Positions 25,474 through 36,850 of a DNA stretch of 64,000 nucleotides are shown here, piece after piece. The notes under the pieces were generated by a model that ran no database searches, was not told the origin of the DNA, and was given only the letters and a program-made list of their open reading frames with translations. Source of the stretch: Typha latifolia (taxonomy: Eukaryota; Streptophyta; Magnoliopsida; Poales; Typhaceae); contig CM034105.1 of NCBI GenBank assembly GCA_019914945.1, positions 3,224,001-3,288,000 of the forward strand, given 5' to 3'. The position numbers were made by a program, and so were the translations under genes. How positions within the stretch are numbered: position 1 is the first letter of the stretch; each line of letters starts with the position of its first letter.

Positions 25474-26319
25474 TCATTTAGGACCTATATAGAAAGCCTC
25501 CAGAGCTGAGCAGTCCAATGCACTCCAATCACTCGCAATTATGTTCTGATGAAGAGCCATGCTGTCTTCCGGGATCGATTCCAAGGATTGGTTCTTGGTT
25601 GCATCCCAAGCTAACATTGGAGCGAGTGAGCAATTGGATGACAGCAAGTTAACATTGTTGATGTTACCTGCTATGGGATATGCAAGTGACTCATAGCAAC
25701 TTGAATCCATAGAGAAATTCATCTCTCCGACGATATGCTCACTTGTTCCGTTGCACTCTATGAATCCATCATTATCCGGCAACGTCACAGCCATCTGGTG
25801 ACCCCCGAACGCGTCGAAGGCCTCGTTGATCCCTCCGGTGAACTCCATGCCAACGTTATCACCCTCCAGCTCCGTGCACGGATTCAAGAACTTGGCGTAC
25901 AACATGGCCAGGTCAATCGTGGAGCCGTCGGCGGCGGTAGGGCGGCAAGAGTTGGAATTCCCCACTATGCCATCGAGCGCGAGATCGGGCCGGATTGGGC
26001 CCGGTGTCGGGCCGTTACGAGATGTGGCGGCAACCGGGTCGGTGGGTAACCTCACCGGCTTCCCTCGCCGGTTCTTGCGGCACCCTCCGCCGACCGGAAC
26101 GTTGCGAAGGGACCCGCCCTTAGTCCAATACCTCCTGCAGCCCTTGCAGAAGTAACGAGGCTGGCTCAAGCTGTAGTTGTTGTAGTAGCAAAACTTGGTA
26201 TTAGAGGAATCGCATCTCGGGCAGTTGGGCGCCATCTCGACGTTCGGCTTCCACCGGCGGTCCACCGCCGTCATCGGCCGGGAGGGGTAAGGGAGGAGGT
26301 TTTCGCGAGAAGACAACAT
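25474..26319 (-). CDS. Dof-type zinc-finger transcription factor, single exon
   Basis: Dof proteins are plant-specific regulators that bind AAAG cores through one C2-C2 zinc finger. In this 281-residue protein the finger ligands are C33, C36, C58 and C61, the canonical C-x2-C-x21-C-x2-C spacing, within [19 protein letters not shown] and [20 protein letters not shown]. The finger is followed by [14 protein letters not shown], the usual basic extension. The remainder is Ser/Asn-rich and acidic with several Trp residues near the C-terminus, as expected for an activation region. The ATG at 26319 is the first in frame and is preceded by a long GA tract. The short N-terminus and [12 protein letters not shown] wording resemble the DOF3.5/DOF5.8-like group, but I would not fix an orthologue. 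Confidence 0.93.
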   Translation of the reverse strand: MLSSRENLLPYPSRPMTAVDRRWKPNVEMAPNCPRCDSSNTKFCYYNNYSLSQPRYFCKGCRRYWTKGGSLRNVPVGGGCRKNRRGKPVRLPTDPVAATSRNGPTPGPIRPDLALDGIVGNSNSCRPTAADGSTIDLAMLYAKFLNPCTELEGDNVGMEFTGGINEAFDAFGGHQMAVTLPDNDGFIECNGTSEHIVGEMNFSMDSSCYESLAYPIAGNINNVNLLSSNCSLAPMLAWDATKNQSLESIPEDSMALHQNIIASDWSALDCSALEAFYIGPK

Positions 26320-26332
26320 TGCATGAGTAGGG

Positions 26333-26334
<2 letters not shown>

Positions 26335-26369
<35 letters not shown>
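26335..26369. repeat. (GA)n microsatellite just upstream of the Dof start codon
   Basis: The GA run lies 16-50 bp upstream of the Dof ATG (26319), so it falls in its 5' leader or core promoter. On the sense strand it reads as (CT)n, a common feature of plant leaders. Confidence 0.92.
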
Positions 26370-26372
<3 letters not shown>

Positions 26373-27000
26373 GGGGGAAGAGGGGGAGAGGGGAGAGGGG
26401 TAGGCTGGCTTTATTTGCAACAAATGGTATAGGAGATTAGGAGGTTTGGTTACTTAGCGATGCATGTGCATGTGAGTTAGTACCACATCGATTTGGGCTT
26501 GGCTTTCAGCCCGACCTAGGGATGTGACTTCTTTGACTTCTAAGCCACGAGTACCCAGGATCTACCCAAAAGTCTCTATATATTTCTATCACTTCGATCG
26601 TACTATTTTTATGGTCATCACGGTATAATTAATAAAACGAATAAATTGTGCCGTAATTACTCTTCTTAGTGTACTGTATTGGTTAGCTTAGGAAAGGAGC
26701 TTTGTTTTTGTTTAGTGGTTGGATGGATGGGGAAGTGGACGGTGCGGAGGTAGTGGTCACTTCTCCGTAGGCGGGTAGGCCGTGCCGTTGCCTAGTATAC
26801 GTGGCGGCAGATGGGTGGTGGACCAGGATGAAATCTAGTTCCGGATTGGGGGGTCGCGCAGGGGAGACAATCCCCTCGGTATCAAGTCTCTTTATTCCTC
26901 CGGAGCACGGGAAACGATGGGTGTAAGAAATTTGGAGATTGCTCAACAAAATCTTCTCAATTTAGTACATATAAATTTTGAAATATAGATGAAGTCCCTT

Positions 27001-27031
<31 letters not shown>

Positions 27032-30000
27032 CACATAATGAACTAAACGAAATCGTGACTTAATGAAGTGGACCACGAGTTAATTTGGAAGGTACGTAGC
27101 AATAGGCAAGTGAGGATTAGTCAGGATGAAAAGTCCTGCTGATAAGGAACAACCTAGATGACAGCTTTGATCTAGAATTGGGCGAACACGTGCTGTCCAT
27201 GTTGCCACATTTGATCCAAAGTGGTCTCCCAGTTCCAAGTGGTCCACAGGATCAGAGCTAGTCATATGATGTCATCTGGATGTATAGATTGTGACTCTGT
27301 CGGACCTCATTCACCACGGGTTTGGATCCGACAGCTAAGCTCTAGCTAGGTGAATTTAGGATTCAAATCAATGAATGGAGGCATGACCTCAACAAACTTT
27401 ATAGCTAATAATTTTCTCCCACTTAAGAGATCGGAGAAATTATATCGAATAAGATGATGTTTTAGAGCTAGACATTGTACTACCAAAAGCTCCTTCATGT
27501 CCAAAGATTTTTTTCTTTTTGTTGTGGTCCATGCAATAATACATAGGTAAAAGGCAGACATCATCTGCAAGTCCGAGACTATGATTGTTACGTATAGAAA
27601 AATTATCGTTGTTATCAAATCCATGCACTTTGGCCTAAAATTATCGTTGGTATATATTTTCAACGCTAGCTATGTTCTCGTTATTTCGTATTCAAGATGC
27701 ATTTCATTTCTGCAGTAGTACTGCTTCATATTATTGTACTTCGTACCATGAGTAGGTAACACTGTTAACTCTCTTAACATGAGAGTTTTCACCTAAAGTA
27801 AGAGTACTACGTGGAATTGATCAAACCAAGAGAAGAGACAACAAGAATCAAGTACTTAAAAGCTTTGGTACAACGTGTCTTTGATCGCATTCAATGAGGA
27901 TGGTAGAGAAACATTCGATCGCACTAACACTACTAACAAGAAGAGGAGAGAAAGTAACGAGTGCTCCCTCTAATTCACGATGTTTCACTTGTGTAAAGTT
28001 AGTTGTGCATAATCGGATATGGAGTTCTCAATCATGGAAGAGATTAAAAAATAATAAATTACCGGATCAATTGATTCAATATTTTGCATCGAGTCTTACT
28101 ACTGCCAACCTCCCTATAACTAAATCTAAAATCCAGCTCTGCTAGGGTTCGCTCTCTTCTTCTTTCTCCTCTAGTAGTAACCTTCTCTCGCCATTGCCAT
28201 GGCCAGTGAGCTCCTCATTGGCTTGGAAGCTGGTGCTGGATCCGGTGTCGGGGCAACAAGTAAATCAGTAAAGCCAAATCCAAATAAAAATTCCTCACCT
28301 AAAATTCTTATATAAAATAGATAAGCCAAATCTTAATTTCATGAAAATTCCATTTCATGTAAGCATATGGAAGTCTTCAAACCTAAAGATAGGTCGCTGT
28401 TATAAATTTCCAGGCAAACACCAACTGCCTTCATACTCGGGGCATCGAAATCATTTGTCAAATAGCCTTCGATGGTTTATAAGTAGCCTCCAAATCTTCA
28501 TATTTCCTACCAGATATAGAAATCTCAAAAGAAAACTTTCTACCTCCAGTATAATTCCTTTAAACACAAAAACAAAAAACAAAAGAAAAAAAAAAATCTT
28601 TAGATCCAACAGGTGGATCCTACCCAACATTATGACCGTATGAATTTTTCCCTACTTAGATGTAAATTTTTCTAACAAAGAATGAACTTACGAAGGCTTG
28701 AACAATCTGGAGCTGTTACATTGATTACCTACCATTTCCCGATCGATCGATGTGGTCCATCCCTAACTCTTAATTAACCCATCCATCACTGGATCAATGA
28801 GACTCGACAAGAACGTCCATGGCGAGATCGACAGAGACGGGCTGCTAAAATTTGACAAAACCCTCGAGGTTGGTGGGCCTTCAAGAAAGTGACCTCTTCT
28901 TCTTCTTCCCTTCATTGATTGCCCTCACCCACTCTTGAGGAACTGACGCTTCTTGCATGCAATAGGGCAGTCAATTCTTAGATTGGGTTGTTTTTCTCAT
29001 TGCTAGAGCTGCATCTGCCATTGTCTTGCCATTTTCCTATCTACTTCACATTTGATTGGAGTGATCATAGTAAGAGATTGTAAATATGATACATGTGGGT
29101 GAAATCTAGTAGTGTTTTAGCCTTTTGGAGGACAATCTTCTCAACCACCATTTGTCTTTCCTTTAGTTAGCTACTTCTTTTATTTTTGCAATTATTCATC
29201 TAAGTTGGTAGCTAGGCGATACACTTCCACAAGCAACAGTAGTCATTGCTCTCACCAAACCATCCATCTATTTCTCAATTTCCTCCTATATTTCCACTCA
29301 TCACTAGGTAAATCAGAGATAAGGAGAATGAAAAAGTTAAAGTTCAGTAAGAAATTTAATTAAAAAAGGAAATCCAACCTCTCCTTTCTGCTTATACTTC
29401 TCATATCATACTCTAAGATAACTTCAGCTAATAGTCTCTTGCAAAGTAGTATCTAAACAGAAATTAATATGCCGTTAAGTAGACTAAGTTTACCTTTTTT
29501 TAATACCAAAAATACCCTATTTTGGGGTAATTTTCAAGGGTATTTTTGGTAAATTCGGTTTGTGCAGTTTATATTAGAAAGTATTTCAGGGGTAATTTTA
29601 TAATTACATTCCTAGAGTTAAATAAACCATAGTCTAACTTTAAGGGCAATTTGCTACCAATCAGCTTATAAATAGCTCAGATATGTGGTCACAAGATTAC
29701 TAAAATATAAAGTGAGAATTTTATATAATTATCACTAAAATTCACAATTAACACGCCATTGTTCAAAACTATTAAAACAATTTAAGAGCTATCAAATATA
29801 ATACACAAAATCTAGTATAACAAAAAATATTATGTGAAATAAATTCTATTGATAAATTGTTACATTATAAACTTAAAAAGAGAGGGTTATTTTATCATCT
29901 ATATATATTCGATAACTTTAGTAATAATTTATTTAGGAGTACTTCGTTAAAAATCAATCATAATGGCAATCCGAAAATAAGTCATATGATAATTCCGGTA

Positions 30001-30363
30001 TCTTAAAGAATGTAATGATAAGTGGGAGTTATTTGAAGAGTTCTAAAAGAAAACTTAAAAATTCTCTTCCAGAAAAAGAGACCCACGTCGAGCCTAAGTA
30101 ATTAAATAAGAGCAAGTGTGCATTATCCAAGGGTCCATGCATGGATGGGCCCGAGCAGTGAGGCATTATTTTAGGGCAGGGGCACGTGAAGGAAGCCGTG
30201 AGCTTTGTCCATATCCCTTCCTTGGGGCAAACCTTTGGGTCAAGGTACAAAGGGGGGGATCCATTTATCCATGGCGATGCTTTGGATGGACGGCATGGGC
30301 ATTCATCGACGGCAAGGAGCAGTGGATAATTGCTTTCAATAATTAAGTCTTCTCTTCTCCTCT

Positions 30364-30441
<78 letters not shown>

Positions 30442-32640
30442 ACGTAGAGACGTGTGGCTTCTGAGTTCATATCAGTGAGAAGCTGCTTGCTTCGATACGA
30501 CCATTCCACCATCAACCCTCCTCAGCAGCTTCCACATGGTTTTGCTTCCAAACTCTGCACACCCATCGAGATGGTGATGTGGTGTCCTATCATCAATAAA
30601 TTAATTCCCCTCCCGAATATTTTTTAAGATGGTTACGTCGTGCTTCTAATTCTATTGTTACTCTCTGTCTTATGTCTTAGCAAATACTTTAATACCTCTT
30701 TAAAATTTATAATTTTATTTTAACAGCAGTTTTTATATTCAATACCGTCGTTATCGGTTGCAACACTATATTACTTTAAAAAAATTAAACTATATTACCT
30801 TTTTTAATTAAAATATCTCTTTTAAATATAATTGTGAAAGATATGATTAGACATTGACAAAGGGAGATATCACTTAATAGTATATAATCTAATTTTAATT
30901 TTTACCTCTATATATTATCAATTTTAGTTTGAATCAATCTTAAACTAATGAAAGATATATATAAGTAATTAAAAAATAATCAAAGAGATAAGAATTTTAT
31001 TAACTTTCATCAAATTAGTTATAGAAATATAGCAATACCCTTATTCTTTTATATATATATATATACATACATTACTCTAAATTAAATTACTAAGATAATA
31101 TAGTTGTCAAAGAATAATGTGAAGGGTATATGTATAGATATAAAATTTAAAATGATATATGCATAAATATATATGCAAAAGAACTCATTAAATTATGCCA
31201 ACTTAGAAATTATAATTTAAAAATAAGTAATCACATATTAAGCCGGTTATATTTTAAAATTTTCACTGTTCCTATTATACTCTTACATTTGCTAACCGTT
31301 AAATAAGAGCTCGTATTTTTTTATGTTGATAAAAGAGTTTTTTTTTTATGTTTATCTTTCAAAAATATCATTTTTATATGCATACCTTTCTAATGTTGAT
31401 ATTTATTTAATGGATACCTTTTCGATTAACGCACAATTTAAATTAAACAATTTAGATATAAAAGATATTTTAGTTAAGATAAATTATTGAGATTTAATCT
31501 AATATTTACTAAAAAGTAATAGTGAAGAGTGTCAATGTATATATTAGGTATAAATACAAATATCAATTAAAGAAAAGGTATATATTAAAAACAAACAATA
31601 ACAATAGCCTTTTCCTAGTTACTTATTACAAAGCCAATAGGTCATAACCTCGTGGACTCTTTTGTTGCTCGTACAATTTTGTATAATTCTCCCTGGCACA
31701 CATGTATATATTTCTTATTATATGTAACCAAATCTTATCTATGACGCCGAGCATATAGAAATAAAGCTCAAAGTTTCACAATTTTTTTTCTAAATTTAAA
31801 GAGGTCGAGGGGTCAGTGGAAGCTCCTTTAGGACTTAAAAATATACTGAAATTAATTAATGGGCTTACCTTAGCCCAGCCCAATATTTCATATCCTCTGC
31901 AGAGCGGCAAGCCCAATCCTAACCTAATGTTTTCTTATTCTTAGTTGACTTTAGCCTTCGCATTCTCTCCTATTTTAATACCTGTGCATTTTCTATTGGG
32001 CAGGTAGAGATATATATGTCCGAAGTGCTAAGATTTGTAAAGATGTCTAAACTCCATTTTATTTTCTAAACTTATATTAATCAAACTTAAAAATATCGGC
32101 ATTTATATAAATTGCAAATCCCAGCCCACGTATATTTAGCCCGTTTAAGGCCTCAAGTATAGTTTCAGAGCTTTAGACCTCGGAAATCACGGATGCAATT
32201 TGTCTACCAACATAGATACGTGTGTATAACTCCAAACGTTACAAACTGCAAGGTCTGTCCAAAAGTCTAGGTCGAGTCAAGTCTCAAGGGCAGCTTGCCA
32301 CGTGGAGGCCTCATGTTAAGAAAAACAAAAGCTAATGCAACCATCGTTGGGACAAGGAAATAGGACAAATTAAGGTTGGAGGATCTACTGGCTAGAAAAA
32401 AAAATATTATTATTCTTGTAATTTGAGTTCGAAGAGCAAAAGATGATAGGCAAATTATTCTTAGTCAAGCATCAGGTTTTTCTTCATCGCTCTTATTATA
32501 TAAAAAAGTATTGGCTTCGTCGAACCTTTAAATGCACCACTTTTTTGAATCATCTAGAGAAAATTTTGTCGGTTATTCTGCTTGAGATTTAATTCATGGT
32601 AGAAAAAACAAGACGAAGTACACGAATCTTGAAGCAATTA
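26370..32640. other. 6-kb gene-poor region between the Dof and VQ genes
   Basis: No supported gene. It holds a (TA)n run at about 27009-27031 and a very long (TC)36 run at 30367-30438. A stretch at 28150-28260 looks like a CT-rich leader followed by an ATG, but the frame is only 38 codons and I cannot assign it. AT-rich sequence from 30600 to 31600 contains many short near-repeats and no coding signal. Confidence 0.45.
30367..30438. repeat. (TC)36 microsatellite, 72 bp
   Basis: Seventy-two bases of perfect TC dinucleotide, the longest pyrimidine tract in the window. Confidence 0.97.
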
Positions 32641-32687
32641 TGACGAGCTATGAGTGGATGGCTTCCACACTGACCAAGTCCTAAATG

Positions 32688-32705
32688 TTGACCGACCGAT
32701 TGACC
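32688..32705 (+). promoter_or_regulatory. Paired W-boxes upstream of the VQ gene
   Basis: TTGACC occurs at 32688-32693 and again at 32700-32705, about 435-450 bp before the VQ ATG. WRKY factors bind TTGAC(C/T). VQ proteins partner with WRKYs, and VQ genes are often WRKY-responsive, so the pair is plausible. Chance occurrence cannot be excluded. Confidence 0.35.
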
Positions 32706-33138
32706 ACATCAGACGAAATAATAGGTTTGTTTGGGTCTTAATTAGAAATCTGACCACACCCCAGCACCCGCCTACTGACTGTCAAACATCAAACTCCATG
32801 GAAACACCACGGAGGCCCACTTCTCCACCATTCAGAAGAGCGCATCAGCCATAAAAGGCTGCTTGGTGTATAGAGTCCCCTCACCACGTCCTCCAAATTG
32901 CCTCCCTGGAAAAGGTCCTCACAAATCCACAATGGCCACTGGTCCTTTTTTTCTTTTCCTTCCTTCCTTTAGCTTTTACTATCATATTATTATGCACTCC
33001 ATTACTCCATTGACTTGTATGCTAACACATCAAAACTTGGCTTTCTATATCTACCTGAACTACCACCTATCAAAGGCGTTGTTCACTTCCTCCTCCTCCT
33101 CCTCTTTTAATTCTCCATCATCAATACTATAACGTGTC

Positions 33139-33828
33139 ATGGATTCTGAGCTCTTCAACTCAAGCTCCTCGCCGCGCCGAGAGCTCCGCGGCCCTCGGCC
33201 GGCGCCTCTCAAGGTACACAAGGAATCCTGCAAGATCAAGAAGCCGTCCGTGGCGCCGCTCCGTCAGCAACGGCCGCCGGTCATAATCTACGCTATATCA
33301 CCGAAGGTCATCCACACAAACCCTAGTGAGTTCATGTCGCTGGTGCAACGCTTAACTGGTACATCATCTTCTTCTTCTTCTTCTTCTACTACTACTACTA
33401 CTACTACTACTTCCTTCTCGGATAAAAGAGGAGAAGTACCGCTGTCCCCTGCGGCTAAGTTAGCCATGACCGAGCTCAGATCAAGAAGTGAAACAGAACG
33501 GCAGGTGACGCGGACGGACAACAACGAGTTAATTGATCAGATAGGGACTGATAGCGGTACAAGAATAGTGGACAGAATAGGATCTTATCCGGGAATTTTA
33601 TCGCCAGTGCCGTCTTCTCTTCCTTCTATTTCTCCTAACTTCTTCTCACCCTTGACGGACGTGAACTTTCTCAAGTTCTTGCATGAGCTCAGCCCAGCTT
33701 TGCAACTGCAGCATGGCAAGGAGAATTTTGCAGAAAACACCCTGGCTAGCCCTAGTTTTCTGTCCACCCCAGCCATGCCTTCTCCTACTGCTTATTGGGA
33801 GTTCTTTCGTCAACACTCAGATCTATAG
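33139..33828 (+). CDS. VQ-motif protein, MKS1/VQ8/VQ20-like
   Basis: VQ proteins are small nuclear co-regulators that bind WRKY transcription factors and are often MAP-kinase targets. The 229-residue single-exon frame starts MDSELFNSSSSPRRELRG. It carries the motif F65-M-S-L-V69-Q70-R-L72-T-G, matching F-x3-V-Q-x-L-T-G. Before it are the group's other conserved blocks: the basic GPRPAPLKVHKES segment (residues 18-30) and PPVIIYAISPKVIHT (46-60). A Ser run and a Thr run follow the motif (residues 75-92), encoded by TCT and ACT trinucleotide repeats that are likely length-variable. The C-terminal part contains several Ser-Pro sites (for example ILSPVP, FSPLTD, ASPSF), compatible with MAPK phosphorylation. 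It ends in an aromatic PTAYWEFF segment. The ATG at 33139 is the first in frame. Confidence 0.9.
   Translation: MDSELFNSSSSPRRELRGPRPAPLKVHKESCKIKKPSVAPLRQQRPPVIIYAISPKVIHTNPSEFMSLVQRLTGTSSSSSSSSTTTTTTTTSFSDKRGEVPLSPAAKLAMTELRSRSETERQVTRTDNNELIDQIGTDSGTRIVDRIGSYPGILSPVPSSLPSISPNFFSPLTDVNFLKFLHELSPALQLQHGKENFAENTLASPSFLSTPAMPSPTAYWEFFRQHSDL
33364..33411. repeat. Trinucleotide repeat (TCT)n-(ACT)n inside the VQ coding sequence
   Basis: In-frame TCT codons followed by ACT codons encode consecutive Ser and Thr immediately after the VQ motif. Length changes here would alter the protein without a frameshift. Confidence 0.9.
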
Positions 33829-35228
33829 TATTTGTTTTGATGGGTAATTGCAATGGAGTAGAAGGGAAGCAGTTGGAGAAAAGGATGTATGGCTGGATGC
33901 ATCAATGGAGACAAAGTTCCACGCTTGTTAATTAATGGGCCTCGTCTCTTGAGGGCCATATGATACAATATTCAAAGTTATGTGACATCACCAATCTAAG
34001 TTGGATTAATTTTTTATTTGTCTGATAGAGGTAGATGCATCTGTAACACCATACTGATATCATTTAATAAAACAGCTACAGATAAATTATGTTAATTGAA
34101 ATTAATAAATACTTTTATACGATGATATAATAAAAGTTTTACTCTGTAAACTGTTTTTACTTGCATGGTTTCAATTTTGATTTTTTCCACGCTATGTTAG
34201 GTCTTCTTGCAGTTAAAGAAAAGAGGGAGAGATAAATATTAAACCTTAACAAGCTCTAATACTTAGTCATCTAGACTTTATATAAATTCAAGACACTAAC
34301 TAATACAAGCCTGCCAATGCAAATATTGCCAGCATCAACGCAGTCCATAAGAATTACCCTAAGCATCATATCATACAACAATTTTGATAAATACGTTCTA
34401 AGGAATGGGAGCACATAATTGCACATATGTACAAGGAGACTCAAAAGTTGTTTCTAAATGCAGTGATCATAGGATTGAGAGGAAAGATTTAACTCGAAAT
34501 TTTAAGCCGATGGCCGGCCGCATAACCTCTGCTAGCACAGCGTAGATAGCAACCCAAAGGAAATAAGTAAACAAAGCATAATACTATACAATAACAAGAA
34601 ACAACGTAGAAGATCAACTCTGATCGTGAGAACACAAAGTGAAGAAACCTCCAAAATCTTTCAAACTATCGTTGTTGTTCTAATATCTAAGGCTTTATTT
34701 GTTTTGAGAAAAAATTAGAATAGTTATTTTAGATTCTTACCCTTAAAATTGTACCTCTAATCTAGAGTCGTATATTATAATACTTACTTGTAATCTAAAA
34801 TAGTAATGCAATAACTATCTTTGTTCCGATGTAAAGTTCCGATAAAATGCAAATAAAAAGTAAGAATTAATTCAAATGCTCTTAATTTAACATATATATT
34901 TAAATTAAAATATTTTATTTTATTGTAGATATGCAACACATATTTATATTAAAAAAAATTCTAACATAATTTTTTTTATTAATCTCGTCTCTTTCGTGGA
35001 AAGAAATAAGGGGTGGTAAAAAGAGACGACAACAGATTTTTTTTAAAATATAATTTTAGTCAAATCAAATATAAGATGATAATTCAAGCTAGCTTATGTG
35101 TATGATAATTTTAATAATATTTATAATTTAGAATAATAATAATTAAAAAAAATTGTCTAGATAATATTCCTTAATGTAAAATAGGTAAAAAGATAATCCT
35201 CAAAATGAACATGGCTTAGGAGTCAGAC
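33829..35228. other. 3' flank of VQ gene and AT-rich spacer with a MITE
   Basis: No gene is seen apart from the VQ 3' UTR near the left edge. The MITE at 34691-34860 is listed separately. Confidence 0.45.
34691..34860. mobile_element. Tourist-like MITE, 170 bp
   Basis: The left end reads GGCTTTATTTGTTTTGAG; the right end in reverse reads CTTTTTATTTGCATTTTATC. Subterminal inverted similarity extends inward (AATAGTTATTTTAGATT on the left, TTACTATTTTAGATTAC in reverse on the right). A TAA duplication flanks it (34688-34690 and 34861-34863). Size and target site match the element at 550-723, but the interior differs, so it is a different family or a much-decayed copy. Confidence 0.5.
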
Positions 35229-35253
35229 GAGAATATACTACCTGCAGTAGGAT

Positions 35254-35451
35254 TTGCTAAGATATTGCTACGATCCTGAGTTGACTTTGCAACTCCGACA
35301 ACCTAACGGGGACTTGTCTACCGCTCCTGTCTCCCAAGGGTACTTTGTTGACAAAGCTCGGCTTCTTTCCATGGTCAATGGTCCCATCAGTTTCATGTCT
35401 GGCTTAAAGGTTCATCAAGCACCCAAAATTTTGTTTTCAATGTGGAAATAA
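35254..35451 (+). other. Orphan coding-like segment, 65 codons, not identified
   Basis: The frame contains CYDPELTLQLRQPNG and LLSMVNGPISFMSGLKV. It has a protein-like composition that AT-rich noise rarely gives. There is no ATG at its beginning, and an AG acceptor-like site (CTGCAG) precedes it, so it looks like an exon or exon relic. I do not recognise the family. It is on the strand opposite to the WD40 pseudogene that follows and is probably unrelated to it. Confidence 0.25.
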
Positions 35452-35929
35452 TTGAAGCCAATTGCTATCGCTGTTGGTTGTTGGCAAAATAGCACAACGT
35501 ACGTCTCAGCAACTCACTTGATAACTCATCCTCAATCCGAACTGGATAGTTTAAGAATACATTTTAACTATTCTAGAAGTATGCAGCACATTCCAAGTGC
35601 ATGAATAGACCAAGGCATGAAATGCTGTTGGTCATAACACATGGAAGTAGCCTAAAAACCTTCTAGAATCTAAGGCAACTATTCTGAAGACATTTCTAAG
35701 GAATATGACACATAGGGTTGCATTTTTTTTGTATGTAAAAGGCGATCTTTAAGCTATAGTAAACCATTTAACAACACTAGACTTTGAAAAATAAAATCAT
35801 TACGCATGAGTCTATTGCAGTTTTATATAGTGGCATGAATAAAGTGAATAAGGCAATCAAAGGAAAAAGAAGACGGAAAACTATGGTATAGCTTAATTTA
35901 AGTTTAGATTGCAGTTGCCAAACTTCATT

Positions 35930-36850
35930 TGAGGTTGCATAGGAGGTCGCCTGATGATCCCATTGCAGCTTCCTGTTACAATGACCTTACAAAGAGATGG
36001 AAGACCTTCTTAGTGCTGACATAGATGACACTCAGCTTGGCTGGTCAGGCCATGGAGGAAGCTTCTCCTCTGGCCAAGTTGCAGAAGGCTTTAATTTAAA
36101 GGAGTTGCTCAGGAAGAACATATTTCTAATAGGAAAAGTCTGAGTTCAGATTTTTGAAATTTTCTCACTTCGACAAGTCTTGGTAGAATTCTGAACTTTG
36201 AGTATTTGATTCTTTGGTTCATGTCAGGCTATAATACTGCAATTTATGCATCTTTCAAGTAGACTTCGCTATCGTCTGTGATCGGTTTAGAGAAGAGAGA
36301 ACAGGGCTTTCATAGTTCCAGATATATACAGAGATGATGCCGAAACCAGACTCTTGTAGATCTCCGGGTATCTGCACCATGTATTAATGGTTAGGTATTG
36401 ACGTATTCTATAACATATTTGAAAACAAATTTCTTCTTTTAAGGAACTAATGGAATTTCACAATTAGTCATTTAATCTTAGAACTAATTCTCCAAGCTCA
36501 TCGAAAGAAATAATGGTCCTATGAACAACCTTCTGGTGACAAAACTTAATCTGCATGATAACTTGTTAATCACAAGAAAGAAAGAATCCTCCACCTTTGA
36601 GTTTGTGGAGGACGTCAGATCGATTGTGAACTTGAACAATGGAGTCTGTTGATGTGATCACCATCTTTTGAGAACATTCTTGGAAGTATACGCCAGTTAC
36701 AATGTTCCGAATGTCAACCCAATTGACAACATGATTCTCATCAATTCCCCAGATACGGACTTTTTCCATCGGTGGAAGTGGAACCACTGATGAAGTATCT
36801 TTTCGTCAACAGAATTGAAGTGAGCATAAGTCAGTGATAGCCATACAATC
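35930..36850 (-). pseudogene. Decayed WD40-repeat gene, WDR44-like plant family
   Basis: Three blocks in the right order on the minus strand match plant WDR44-like proteins. At about 36850-36566 there is YFISGS followed, after frame breaks, by [15 protein letters not shown] and IVTGVY. At about 36330-36245 there is VYIWNYESPVLFSKP. At about 36140-35930 there is SATWPEEKLPPWP, then VIVTGSCNGIIR. Extra bases break the frame around 36770-36815 (before KVRIW), and an in-frame stop follows the WPEEKLP block. The N-terminal part and several WD repeats are missing. It is a dead fragment; functional copies have seven WD repeats and long N-terminal regions. Confidence 0.6.
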
